Positions 7,534 through 15,734 of a stretch of 45,326 nt of DNA are shown here, piece by piece (the stretch's first letter is position 1; each line of letters begins with the position of its first letter). A model generated the notes under the pieces. The model did not search any database and had not been told where the DNA came from. It saw only the letters and a program-made list of their open reading frames with translations. The stretch spans positions 1 through 45,326 of the forward strand of contig JABXIM010000072.1 of assembly GCA_013373085.1 (NCBI GenBank), given 5' to 3'. The DNA is from Oceanospirillaceae bacterium. Lineage in GTDB: Bacteria; Pseudomonadota; Gammaproteobacteria; Pseudomonadales; Balneatricaceae. A program made the position numbers and the translations under genes.

Positions 7534-8438
7534 TGGGCTACCTGGCGGAGATTGTGGCAGATGCCCGGGACCGGCGCCGCGCCGGGCTTGACCCGATGCA
7601 CTTTGACGAAGCTGTCGAACTGACCGTGCCAGGTGAAAGCGGCAAAACCGATTTGGGCAAAGAGGCCGGTAACGCCGTTGCGCATTCGGCAGCCCCGCAG
7701 GAAGACGCGGCGGCCATCGAGCCCGATGACGGCGAGCCCATGCGCTCCGAAGTTCAGCCCGGTCGCAGACACATCGCTGCAGCAAAACCCGCGCAGTACG
7801 CCGCCAAGTCCGACGCAACGGCCACCACGCCACCTTCCCTGCACGAGCACCTGCTGCGATTGAGTCAGCAGACTCTGCTGGAAAGATCCGAACGAATCCT
7901 GATGCAACAGCAAAAACCGGGCGAGCCGGCCAGGGCTGATACCAGCGACAGCCCCGGCCCGGCCCGGCCACCCGAAGCCACTTCCCACAGGCCCGATCCG
8001 CAAGCTTCGCGCGCGGCCGAAGCCGCTGCCGGCAAGCGCGCGGAGGTATCGGTTAAAGCCACGGCACAGCCTGTGCCTGAACAGGGTATCTCTCACCAGC
8101 GGTCCGTCAGTTACAGGGAAATCCGGGAATCAAGGCAACAGAACAGCCCCATGCCGCGGGACGATCGTGAGCCGCTACAACGACCGCTTACCGCTCCGGT
8201 AGCCCAACAGAGCGTCATGGAGCGGCCGCTGCCGCCCCCGGTTTCGACAGCGGCGCCACGGGAGCGCGAGCCGGAAATGCCGCCCCGTCGAAGCCCGTCG
8301 CCCCGAAGCTCCGCGCCACAGCTCAGGATCGAACAGATCAACGTGGTGGTGGAATCGACGAGGCCCGACAAGGAGCGAAAAAGCGGGCTTGAGCGAGACA
8401 GTGATCCCGGCAGCCGCTACTTTCTCAGGAGCCTGTGA
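7533..8438 (+). CDS. Proline-rich disordered eCIS structural or accessory protein
   Basis: The frame stays open far upstream inside the previous genes, but the ATG at 7533 overlaps the preceding TGA as TGATG, so I use it (301 aa). The protein begins with a short helix (M-G-Y-L-A-E-I-V-A-D-A-R-D-R-R-R-A). Most of it is rich in Pro, Ala, Glu and Arg and looks disordered, with one amphipathic stretch around residues 103-126 (L-H-E-H-L-L-R-L-S-Q-Q-T-L-L-E-R). The C-terminus carries a strand motif L-R-I-E-Q-I-N-V-V-V-E near residue 270, resembling the I-x-V-x-I-G-R-I-x-V motif of small eCIS proteins. No enzyme motifs are seen. It occupies the slot where phages place the tape measure, but its composition does not look like a long helical ruler. 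Confidence 0.65.
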   Translation: MGYLAEIVADARDRRRAGLDPMHFDEAVELTVPGESGKTDLGKEAGNAVAHSAAPQEDAAAIEPDDGEPMRSEVQPGRRHIAAAKPAQYAAKSDATATTPPSLHEHLLRLSQQTLLERSERILMQQQKPGEPARADTSDSPGPARPPEATSHRPDPQASRAAEAAAGKRAEVSVKATAQPVPEQGISHQRSVSYREIRESRQQNSPMPRDDREPLQRPLTAPVAQQSVMERPLPPPVSTAAPREREPEMPPRRSPSPRSSAPQLRIEQINVVVESTRPDKERKSGLERDSDPGSRYFLRSL

Positions 8439-9472
8439 TGCCCCAAGCGTCATCGTTATCAATCGTCTGCCGCGAGGTCGAGAGCTTCGTACGCAACGGT
8501 CTCAACGCCGGCGGCAACTCGGTCACCGTCAGCATGGGGGCACCGGCGGATTTGCCAGTGGCGCCGGGACACCGCGTCAACCTGTTCTTCTATCGCTTCG
8601 AGCCCGGCGGATTCGAGGCCGGGTTGCGGCCGGGTGAGCCCTGGCACATCCGGCTTTTTTGCCTCATCACCTCCTTCGCCGTCGACGAAGACCCGATTGC
8701 CAGTGGCGAGAACGACCTGCGCATCCTCGGCCACATCATGCAACTGTTTCGCCAGACGCCGGTGCTGCAGCCGGTCTCCGTGGACGGCGAGGAGATTCGG
8801 CTGCAGGTGATCTTCAGCCCGGTGACCGACGAGCAGATCAACCAGGTCTGGTCCACCCAGGGCGACACCACCTACCGTCCCTCGCTGATCTACGAAATGG
8901 CTCTGGCGGTGGTGACGCCGCTGGTTCCCGCCGCCGAGCCGCCACGGGTCGCCGCCATCGGCCAGGAAGCCCTGGCCGACATCAGCGCCCGCCACGCCGT
9001 TTTTTCCGGCATCGTGGAGCGTCCGGTCGTGCGTCCGGTACGCATCGATGTCACCAATCCCCAGTGGCAACCGGCGCTGTGCTGGATACTCGACGATGTC
9101 TGCGCCTATACGCTGAGCTTCGACGTCGACAGCGCCGAATTCGCCGCGTTCACGCCCCGGATCTGGCTGGCCGGGGTACCGGGTGAGCCGGTGCAGCTGA
9201 ACTGGAAAGTCTGGGACGGCTCGCAGTGGAGCGACAACGGTGCCCCGATAGCAGCCTCGCCCAGTCACGACGCCATTACCCCGGATGCCATTCCGGCCCC
9301 GCAGCCCGGCACCTTCCCGCTGCAGGTTGCGCTGCCGTTCGCGCTAGCGCCCGATCAGGACGCGGCCCAGGGTCTGCTGACGGCGAGCCGGGAGGTGACG
9401 CCGTTTCCCGGCGCGGCGCCCATCCGGCTGGAAAGTAATCCGCTACTGATCAACCTGTACCGGAGCAGCTGA
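8438..9472 (+). CDS. DUF4255 (Pvc16/Afp16-like) tail terminator protein
   Basis: This 344-aa protein has an N-terminal DUF4255 / Pvc16 N-domain (residues about 1-180): M-P-Q-A-S-S-L-S-I-V-C-R-E-V opening, V-N-L-F-F-Y-R strand, L-R-I-L-G-H-I-M-Q-L-F-R-Q-T-P-V-L helix, and P-S-L-I-Y-E-M-A-L-A-V-V-T-P-L. In Afp and PVC particles this family caps the distal end of tube and sheath and stops polymerisation. A second beta-rich domain of about 150 residues follows, with no recognised identity. A GTG three bases earlier is possible, but the ATG overlapping the upstream TGA is preferred. In Afp itself the terminator is last in the operon, whereas here it is moved next to the tube genes together with the ATPase. 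Confidence 0.85.
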   Translation: MPQASSLSIVCREVESFVRNGLNAGGNSVTVSMGAPADLPVAPGHRVNLFFYRFEPGGFEAGLRPGEPWHIRLFCLITSFAVDEDPIASGENDLRILGHIMQLFRQTPVLQPVSVDGEEIRLQVIFSPVTDEQINQVWSTQGDTTYRPSLIYEMALAVVTPLVPAAEPPRVAAIGQEALADISARHAVFSGIVERPVVRPVRIDVTNPQWQPALCWILDDVCAYTLSFDVDSAEFAAFTPRIWLAGVPGEPVQLNWKVWDGSQWSDNGAPIAASPSHDAITPDAIPAPQPGTFPLQVALPFALAPDQDAAQGLLTASREVTPFPGAAPIRLESNPLLINLYRSS

Positions 9473-10824
9473 TGAACAGTCCGACACCGCAGCAAGCCGT
9501 GGAGAGCACCCCGACGCTGGATGCAGAATGGCTGCGCCTGGAAGTGCTGGGACGCTGCCTGCTCGATTCACGCGCCGGCCGGGATCCCGACAGCGATACC
9601 CTGGAACGGCTGCAACGCCTGCAGGCGGAAGTCATCCAGCTGCGCAACGGCGCCTTCAGCCCCTGGCGCCGATTGCTGCGCACCCACGCGCCACCGCTGG
9701 CGATGGATTTGCTGGCCTGCGTCATCGGTCCCCAGGCCCACCCGCCACTGGCCTGGATCTACCGCGACCTCAATGGCGGCCAGCACCATCATGCCAGCGC
9801 CGTACTGATCCATGCCCTGCTGGCGCTGGAGGTGGACGAGAACGAAAGGCTCCACTACCTGATCTGGAACCTCGCCAGCGGTCAGGACCGGCTGCTCGAT
9901 GTCAGCGCCGAGGACGTCACCGCCGCCATTCGCGCCGAGCCCGGTGCCGTATCCCGGCTGCTGCAAAGACCCGAAGTCTCGTCGATTCCAGGCGCTACCC
10001 GCGTCGGCGGCGAAGCACGATTCGACGAACTGGTGCTGCCGCCCGACCGCATCGGCCTGCTGCGCGAGTTTTCCTATCACTTCAAGTACCGCGAGAAAGT
10101 CGTCGATGCCTGGGGCGCGCGCAGCTCGGGCGGCCCGGTAGCGCTGTTCAGCGGCGCCTCCGGCACCGGCAAGACCTTCTCGGCGCGGGTACTGGCGAAC
10201 GAGCTGGGCTGGCCCCTGTATCGCGTCGATCTGGCAAGTCTGGTGAGCAAATATATCGGTGAAACGGAAAAAAACCTGTCGCGCCTTTTCGATGCCGCCC
10301 ACCAGCGGCCGGTGGTGCTGCTGTTCGATGAAGTGGATGCCCTGATGGGCAAGCGCGGCGAAATCAAGGATGCCCGGGACCGCTACGCCAACATGGAGGT
10401 CAGCTACCTGCTGACGCGGATGGAAGCTCATGAGGGTCCCTGTATTCTCACCACCAACCTCCGCTCGCAGCTGGACCAGGCGTTCCTGCGTCGCCTGCAC
10501 CTGGTGGTGGAGTTCCCCAAACCCCAGGCAGCGGAGCGTGCCCGGCTGTGGCGGGTACTGTTGCCGCCGCGCGCACCGCTGGCCGAGGACGTCGATCTAG
10601 AACAGCTGGCGCAGGCGGTCAACCTCACCGGCGGACAGATCCGCAACGCCGCGCTCTATGCCGCCTACCTCGCCGCCGCCGACGACAGTGCCATTCAACT
10701 GGGTCATATCGCCACCGCCGTGTGGCGGGAGCTGTCCAAGGAGCGGACGCGGCTGCAACCGGGTGACCTGGGACAGCTCGCCGCGTACCTGCCGGAACAA
10801 CTGATCGCGGAGGCCACCGGATGA
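9472..10824 (+). CDS. AAA+ ATPase of the injection system (Afp15-like)
   Basis: This 450-aa protein has a helical N-terminal region (residues 1-200) followed by a classical AAA+ module. Walker A is G-A-S-G-T-G-K-T at 228-235, Walker B L-L-F-D-E-V-D-A-L with D286/E287, sensor 1 near I-L-T-T-N-L-R, and an arginine-finger-like R-R-L-H. ATPases of this type are core to eCIS clusters. They are not needed to power contraction and are thought to help assembly or cargo loading. The layout resembles CDC48/FtsH-type unfoldase modules more than T6SS ClpV. Start overlaps the terminator stop (TGATG) and its stop overlaps the next start (ATGA). Confidence 0.92.
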   Translation: MNSPTPQQAVESTPTLDAEWLRLEVLGRCLLDSRAGRDPDSDTLERLQRLQAEVIQLRNGAFSPWRRLLRTHAPPLAMDLLACVIGPQAHPPLAWIYRDLNGGQHHHASAVLIHALLALEVDENERLHYLIWNLASGQDRLLDVSAEDVTAAIRAEPGAVSRLLQRPEVSSIPGATRVGGEARFDELVLPPDRIGLLREFSYHFKYREKVVDAWGARSSGGPVALFSGASGTGKTFSARVLANELGWPLYRVDLASLVSKYIGETEKNLSRLFDAAHQRPVVLLFDEVDALMGKRGEIKDARDRYANMEVSYLLTRMEAHEGPCILTTNLRSQLDQAFLRRLHLVVEFPKPQAAERARLWRVLLPPRAPLAEDVDLEQLAQAVNLTGGQIRNAALYAAYLAAADDSAIQLGHIATAVWRELSKERTRLQPGDLGQLAAYLPEQLIAEATG

Positions 10825-11087
10825 TCGATGTCAGCATTGGGCGCATGGAACTGCGTCTGCCACCCGTTTTCCAGGACCGCGCCCGCGCCATCGCCCGCGA
10901 GGTCGGGGCCGGCCTGCGCCTGCAGCTACTCGGCGACCCGGCGTTCGGGCAGCAGGCGAAATCCCTGAAGCGGCTCGAAGTACCGCCCCTCGAACTGGAC
11001 CCGGCCCTCTCCGACAGGCGCCTCGGTCTGCAGATCGCGGCGGCTATCTGTCAGCAATTGCGCGACGGCGCTGCACAGGAGAACTAG
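10821..11087 (+). CDS. Small eCIS protein with an I-x-V-x-I-G-R-x-x-L-R motif
   Basis: This 88-aa protein starts inside the ATPase stop (ATGA). Its first residues, M-I-D-V-S-I-G-R-M-E-L-R, match a short strand motif that recurs in small proteins of eCIS and related phage-tail loci. The rest is helical and charged with no signal peptide or membrane span. It sits between the ATPase and the tube adaptor, and a structural peg or chaperone role is only a guess. Coding is supported by tight overlap with both neighbours and by coherent GC-rich codon use. Confidence 0.7.
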   Translation: MIDVSIGRMELRLPPVFQDRARAIAREVGAGLRLQLLGDPAFGQQAKSLKRLEVPPLELDPALSDRRLGLQIAAAICQQLRDGAAQEN

Positions 11088-11091
11088 CACC

Positions 11092-11745
11092 ATGGCTGTC
11101 AACCTTAGCCACGGCTTTCTGATGGAGTACGGCTTCAACCTGCCGCCTCTGGTGCTGTACTTCGAGTTCAACCCCCAGACCATTACACGTACCCGCACCG
11201 TCAACATCACCACCGGCAATGCTCCGGGCACGAAGGGAGGCTATGGCTTCACCACACCGCTGGACACCCCCCGCGTAGCTCAGGGCGTTTCCGTCGAGCC
11301 GGAGAAGTTCGACCTCACGATTTTGCTCGATGCCACCGACCGCATGGCGGACCCGAATGCCATCGGGCATGGCAACGCGATCACCCTCGGTATCGAACCG
11401 GAACTGGATACCCTGCGCAGCATGGTGGAACCCAAGTCCCAGGGACCGGGCGGCTTCACCACCCTGGCAGCCCTCGGCCTCGGCGGCGCCCGGGCCTTCC
11501 AGCGCGATACCCACCCGTCGGTGTTGCTGCTGATCTGGGGCACGCACATTCTGCCGGTATTCCTCACCAGCGTGCAGGTCGAGGAAACCGCCCATTTGCC
11601 CACGCTGCAACCCTATCGCGCCAATGTCACCCTGAGTTTCCAGGTGATCGAGGGCGACAACCCGTTCTACAAGGTGGAGCAGATCCGTCAGGCCGTCGGT
11701 GCGGCGCTGAACGTCGTGCCCACCCTTGCGACTGCGGTGATATGA
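11092..11745 (+). CDS. CIS tube adaptor protein (Afp7/Pvc7 N-terminal-domain-like)
   Basis: This 217-aa protein is recognisable as the contractile injection system tube/adaptor family (CIS_tube). It opens H-G-F-L-M-E-Y-G-F-N-L-P-P-L-V-L-Y-F-E-F-N-P, then T-I-T-R-T-R-T-V-N, a central F-D-L-T-I-L-L-D-A-T-D-R strand, and the C-terminal P-V-L-L-L-I-W-G-type and V-T-L-S-F-Q-V-I-E-G-D-N-P-F strands. In Afp7/Pvc7 this domain joins the tube to the hub and is followed in the same chain by a LysM-like domain. Here the chain stops after the first domain and the LysM part is encoded separately by the next gene. Start is 4 bp after the previous stop. Confidence 0.88.
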   Translation: MAVNLSHGFLMEYGFNLPPLVLYFEFNPQTITRTRTVNITTGNAPGTKGGYGFTTPLDTPRVAQGVSVEPEKFDLTILLDATDRMADPNAIGHGNAITLGIEPELDTLRSMVEPKSQGPGGFTTLAALGLGGARAFQRDTHPSVLLLIWGTHILPVFLTSVQVEETAHLPTLQPYRANVTLSFQVIEGDNPFYKVEQIRQAVGAALNVVPTLATAVI

Positions 11746-11748
11746 ATC

Positions 11749-12027
11749 ATGTTGAGCAAGAAATCCCGTTACCGGAACACCGCGCGCTTCACTGACCCGG
11801 ACATTTTCCCGGGGCTGCAGACCCGCGCCATCGGCGAAGCCAGCGGCGTCATCGAACACGAAGTGGTGGAAGGCGACCGGCTGGACCGGCTGGCGCAGCA
11901 CTATTACAAGGACTGCCGCCTGTGGTGGCGCATCGTCGACGCCAATCCCGAATTCACCTTTGCCCGCGCGGTACTGGATGACGCCATGGTGGGCCAGGTA
12001 ATCCTGATTCCGAGGTCGAGGGAGTAA
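11749..12027 (+). CDS. LysM-like baseplate protein (detached Afp7 C-terminal domain / gpX-gp53-like)
   Basis: This 92-aa protein reads as a single LysM-like module: H-E-V-V-E-G-D-R-L-D-R-L-A-Q-H-Y-Y-K-D, then W-W-R-I-V-D-A-N-P-E-F and a final V-G-Q-V-I-L-I-P-R. The W-W-R-I-x-x-A-N-P signature is typical of phage gpX and eCIS hub-to-wedge connectors, where the fold binds protein rather than peptidoglycan. It lies 3 bp after the adaptor gene. Its position and sequence fit the C-terminal half of Afp7 split into its own gene. Confidence 0.85.
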   Translation: MLSKKSRYRNTARFTDPDIFPGLQTRAIGEASGVIEHEVVEGDRLDRLAQHYYKDCRLWWRIVDANPEFTFARAVLDDAMVGQVILIPRSRE

Positions 12028-12029
12028 TC

Positions 12030-13157
12030 ATGTCGATCATAGACCTGCTGGGCGGCGAGACCCTCGGGCCGGCGGAGTGCCGGGTGCTGATCGACGGTGC
12101 CGAGATCGACGACCTGTACCCGGCCCTGGCGCTGGTGGAGGTGGATGCCGACCGCGGCAACTGGACCACGGCGAAGCTGGAGTTCGATACCCGGCGCATC
12201 GAGGACGGCAACTGGACCGTGGCCGACGACGAGCGCATCAAGCCCTGGCGCCGGATCGATATCAGGGCGGTGTTCGGTGACCAGGAACAATACCTGATGA
12301 GCGGTTACGTCCGGCAGGTGAAGCTCGAATGCCCCGAAGACCAGGGTGCCGCGAAGCTCAGCGTCGAATGCCAGGACGCCTCGCTGCTGATGGACCGCAC
12401 CCACATCAACCAGGTGTGGGCAGAGGACGACGCCACCACCGATGACGCCCGGATCGCCGACACCATCGCCCGGCGCAGCGACCAGGACATTCGTTACGAA
12501 GGTCCGGTGTTCCCGATCCAGAACGTCAACCAAAACGCCACCGATCTGCGCTTCCTCAAGCAGCGCGCCGACGCCAACGGCAACGAAATGATCTTCCTCG
12601 AGGACGGCCTCTACATTGGCCCGATGCGCCTCGATCTGGATCCCCAGCCAGCGGTGCTGGTCTATGCCGGTACCGATACCAACTGCATCAGCTTTTCGGT
12701 CGACGACGACGGCCACCAACCCGATCAGGTGCAGTACCAGTTGGCGGCGGAAACCGGCACCCAGGCCGAGGTGGAAACCGTCGAGCCCGACAGCACCCTG
12801 CTGGGCACTCGCCCGGCCACCAGCGATGCCCCGGGCGATTTCACCTGGCAGGTGCCGCGCGCCGGGCGTGTTTCGGACGAACAGGCTCGCGTCAGCGCCC
12901 AGGCCGCCGCCAATCGGGCGGCCATGCGCATCAAGGGCTCCGGCGAACTGGACGGCAGCCGCTATGCCAATGTGCTGCGCATTGGCGAGCCGGTGCTCGT
13001 CGACGGCGCCGGAGAACGCTACGGTGGCCGCTGGTACGTTGACGCCTGTACTCACCGCTTCGACAGCAGCGGCTACAAGGTCAGCTTCAAATTGCTGCGC
13101 AACGGCTATGGCGACGACCAGTCGGCGGCGGCCAATCCACTGGCGGAGGTGGTGTGA
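12030..13157 (+). CDS. Baseplate hub protein, gp27/gpD-like (first half of Afp8)
   Basis: This 375-aa protein is similar in layout to T4 gp27 / phage late control gene D and to the N-terminal hub part of VgrG and Afp8. An early C-R-V-L-I-D-G-A-E-I strand is followed by the beta-barrel segment D-I-R-A-V-F-G-D-Q-E-Q-Y-L-M-S-G-Y-V-R. The middle F-L-K-Q-R-A-D-A-N-G-N-E-M-I-F-L segment is the conserved hub helix. It forms the trimeric hub that turns tube sixfold symmetry into spike threefold symmetry. The OB-fold and needle part is encoded separately by the next gene. ATG is 2 bp after the LysM gene stop, with GAGGGAG upstream. Confidence 0.88.
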   Translation: MSIIDLLGGETLGPAECRVLIDGAEIDDLYPALALVEVDADRGNWTTAKLEFDTRRIEDGNWTVADDERIKPWRRIDIRAVFGDQEQYLMSGYVRQVKLECPEDQGAAKLSVECQDASLLMDRTHINQVWAEDDATTDDARIADTIARRSDQDIRYEGPVFPIQNVNQNATDLRFLKQRADANGNEMIFLEDGLYIGPMRLDLDPQPAVLVYAGTDTNCISFSVDDDGHQPDQVQYQLAAETGTQAEVETVEPDSTLLGTRPATSDAPGDFTWQVPRAGRVSDEQARVSAQAAANRAAMRIKGSGELDGSRYANVLRIGEPVLVDGAGERYGGRWYVDACTHRFDSSGYKVSFKLLRNGYGDDQSAAANPLAEVV

Positions 13158-13963
13158 TGGACGACGTACTAAAGCGACTCGCGACCGAGGCACAGCAACG
13201 GGTATTCGGCAAACACCGGGGCCAGGTGGTGGACAACCAGGATCCGGAACACCGCGGCCGCCTGAAGCTGCAGGTGCCGTCCGTGCTCGGCGACCAGACC
13301 ACCAACTGGGCCCTGCCCTGCATGCCCTTTGGCGGCGTCGATGGCCAGGGTTGCTACACCATCCCCGAAATCGACGCCCAGGTCTGGGTCGAGTTCGAGG
13401 CCGGCAATATCGATCAGCCCATCTGGGTCGGCACCTTCTGGCAACCGGACACCAGTGCCGGCGACGCCCCGCCCGAGAAGCGGCGCTTCGCCACCCCCTC
13501 CGGCCATGTCATGGAGTTCGACGATACTGACGGCGATGAAACCTTCCGCCTTACCCATCCGGCCGGTACCGAGCTGACCGTCTCGCCCCAGGGCAGCGTC
13601 AACTGGACCGACGCCAGCGGCGCCGTGCTACAGCTGGATGCCGAGAACAACAAGGTGGAACTGACCGACGCCTCTGGTAACCGGATCACCATGGACAGCA
13701 GCGGCACGGTGATTCAAGACAGCAACGGCAACAGCACCGAGATGACGGCCGCCGGCATCACCATCAAGGGCACCGTCATCAAGATCGAGGGGCAGCAGGT
13801 GGCGATCGGCGGCAGCGGCGGCGAGGCCCTGATCAAGGCCCAGACCTTTCTCTCGCTGTTCAACTCCCACACCCACGCCTGCACCGCGCCGGGATCGCCG
13901 TCGGGGCCGCCGATTCCGCCCCTCACACCCGCCGTCATGACCCTGAAGACCACAGCATCATGA
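13157..13963 (+). CDS. Spike protein, gp5/gpV-like (second half of Afp8)
   Basis: This 268-aa protein carries a gp5 OB-fold at residues about 15-100 (G-Q-V-V-D-N-Q-D-P-E-H-R-G-R-L-K-L-Q-V, then P-E-I-D-A-Q-V-W-V-E-F-E-A-G-N and P-I-W-V-G-T-F-W). A repeating beta-helix needle (residues about 125-225) includes D-S-S-G-T-V-I-Q-D-S-N-G-N-S-T-E-M and A-A-G-I-T-I-K-G-T-V-I-K-I-E-G. The tail H-T-H-A-C-T-A-P-G-S-P-S-G-P-P-I-P-P-L is typical of myovirus spikes. It should form the trimeric membrane-piercing needle. No lysozyme domain is present. ATG overlaps the hub stop (TGATG), and the GTG one codon earlier is less likely. Confidence 0.9.
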   Translation: MDDVLKRLATEAQQRVFGKHRGQVVDNQDPEHRGRLKLQVPSVLGDQTTNWALPCMPFGGVDGQGCYTIPEIDAQVWVEFEAGNIDQPIWVGTFWQPDTSAGDAPPEKRRFATPSGHVMEFDDTDGDETFRLTHPAGTELTVSPQGSVNWTDASGAVLQLDAENNKVELTDASGNRITMDSSGTVIQDSNGNSTEMTAAGITIKGTVIKIEGQQVAIGGSGGEALIKAQTFLSLFNSHTHACTAPGSPSGPPIPPLTPAVMTLKTTAS

Positions 13964-14349
13964 GCACGCAACTGAACAAACACGACTTCCTGCGCTTTCC
14001 GCTCAAGATTACCGCCGGCGGCGGCGTCACCAGCGACCGTCGCCAGCACGTGCGGGAACAGATCGAGCAGATACTGTTCACCAATCCCGGCGAGCGCTGG
14101 TTCCGCCCCGAGTTCGGTATCGGCGTGCGGGCGCTGATCTTCGAACCCAACAACCAGGCACTGGCGGAGGTAACCAACAAGCGGCTGACCGCCGCCCTGA
14201 TCGATGCGCTGAAAGGTGAGGTGGTGCCCGAAAGCCTCGATGTATCCGTCGAGCCCGACGGTGAAAAACTCATCATCACCATCGCCTACACCCTGGCAGC
14301 CATCAACCACACCGAGAAGCTGCGCTTTGCCGAAGGGGGAGCACTCTGA
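13960..14349 (+). CDS. Baseplate wedge protein gp25-like (Afp9)
   Basis: This 129-aa protein is of the gp25/IraD family, which nucleates sheath polymerisation at the baseplate. The hallmark E-x-I-E-Q-I-L-F-T-N-P-G-E-R-W-F-R-P-E-F-G region is present at residues about 29-50, including the conserved E-R core, and L-T-A-A-L-I-D-A-L follows. The start ATG overlaps the spike TGA and the stop overlaps the next start (TGATG). Length is normal for the family. Confidence 0.93.
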   Translation: MSTQLNKHDFLRFPLKITAGGGVTSDRRQHVREQIEQILFTNPGERWFRPEFGIGVRALIFEPNNQALAEVTNKRLTAALIDALKGEVVPESLDVSVEPDGEKLIITIAYTLAAINHTEKLRFAEGGAL

Positions 14350-15734
14350 TGGCGAATGCACCGAAACTGGCGCTGACCTTTCATGACCACTGTGGCGACT
14401 GCGGTCGCCGCGAGGCCATCCTGCCCGACGCCCTGCCGCGCCTGGGCGACGATTTCGACTGGCTGCAGCGGGATTACGACGGCTTCCGTCTCGCCATGCT
14501 CGAAGAGCTGGCCGCCCGCTTCCCGGAGCGCAGACGCTGGACGCCGGCCGATATGGAGGTGGTGCTGGTGGAGGCGTTCTCGGTGCTGCTGGACCAGTAC
14601 TCGGACAGTCTGGACCGCAGCCAGGCCGAGGCCTTTCTGGAAACGGCACGACGCCCGGACAGCGTGCGCAAGCTGCTGTCGATGATCGGTTACGATGCCG
14701 TGGCCGAGGCACCTTCCCAGGCGGCCGTTCCCGAACCCGTGCCGGGCTTCGACGAGACGCCGGCAGTCCGCCTGCGACGGCTGTCGGCATTCCTGCCGGC
14801 GTTCCGGGCCTTGCGGCCGCAGCTCGACGATGCCCTGCAGGCTCTGCCCCCCGCGGACCAGCAGCGGGTGCTGACTTTTCTGTCCGAGTCCGGTGCCGCC
14901 GACGACGCCATCCTGGACAGCGTGCAGGACCTGCTGGACAGCGCACCGGCGTTCGTACGCCGCTGCCGCCGCCACACCCTGGACCGCTTCTGGACCCTGT
15001 ACCCCGACGCCATGGACCAGGCGCGCCGCGACGGACCGCGGCGGATCGGTCGCCAGCGGCGCATGGTGACCCTGCCGGACTACGGCAATCTCGCCGAACA
15101 CCCGCTGGTACTGCGGGCCGAGGCAAGCAGCCGCTGGTCCGGCGCCTGGCAAACCATCGAGGTAGCGGTGACGCTGCTGAAAGACATTCCGCTGGACCTC
15201 GAGTCGCTGGGCGACGAACTCGGCACGGGCTTTCCCCGCTTTCGCTACGAAGTCGAGGCGTTCCACCGGGCCAACCGGCTGCTGCCGCCGCAATGGGCGC
15301 CCGATATCAGCGCCCGTACCCTGCTGCGCCCGCTGGTGGACCGCTGGCGCATGGCGGGACAGGAGGTGCTGCTGCGGGATGCCCAGCGCATTGGCATCGA
15401 CATCTCGCTGGCGGTCCGCGCCGCCGGAAATTACTACCAGTCGGAAATACGTCGCGCCGTGGAAGACGAGATCCGGGACTTTTTCGCCCCGGGCCGGCTG
15501 CGCTTTGGCGAGGACATTCACGCCAGTGACATCGTCGAACGGGTGATGGCCCTCGACGGGGTCGAAGCCGTCTGCCTAAACCGTTTCAAGCGGGTCGGCA
15601 AACGCTGGCCGGACCAGTCCGGCGCCGGTCTGATCCGGCTCGAAGGCATCGAAATCGCCATCTGCGACAGCCGTCCCGGCGCGCCGGAGCGAGGCACGCT
15701 GCGCATCAAGGTGCAGGGAGGGGAAAAGGGATGA
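14349..15734 (+). CDS. Baseplate J-like wedge protein 1 (gp6/Afp11-type)
   Basis: This 461-aa protein is of the baseplate J/gp6 class. The helical segment E-A-F-S-V-L-L-D-Q-Y-S-D-S-L-D-R-S-Q-A-E at about 76-95 is the family's N-terminal helical core. The C-terminal S-E-I-R-R-A-V-E-D-E-I-R-D-F-F-A-P-G and D-I-V-E-R-V-M-A-L-D-G-V-E-A-V match the J-domain wedge-arm pattern. The first 20 residues contain H-D-H-C-G-D-C-G-R-R, with H12/H14/C15/C18, which could hold a metal or disulphide and is unusual for a wedge protein. It is followed by a second, longer J-like gene with ATGA overlap, so wedges are probably heterodimers as in gp6/gp7. Confidence 0.83.
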   Translation: MANAPKLALTFHDHCGDCGRREAILPDALPRLGDDFDWLQRDYDGFRLAMLEELAARFPERRRWTPADMEVVLVEAFSVLLDQYSDSLDRSQAEAFLETARRPDSVRKLLSMIGYDAVAEAPSQAAVPEPVPGFDETPAVRLRRLSAFLPAFRALRPQLDDALQALPPADQQRVLTFLSESGAADDAILDSVQDLLDSAPAFVRRCRRHTLDRFWTLYPDAMDQARRDGPRRIGRQRRMVTLPDYGNLAEHPLVLRAEASSRWSGAWQTIEVAVTLLKDIPLDLESLGDELGTGFPRFRYEVEAFHRANRLLPPQWAPDISARTLLRPLVDRWRMAGQEVLLRDAQRIGIDISLAVRAAGNYYQSEIRRAVEDEIRDFFAPGRLRFGEDIHASDIVERVMALDGVEAVCLNRFKRVGKRWPDQSGAGLIRLEGIEIAICDSRPGAPERGTLRIKVQGGEKG

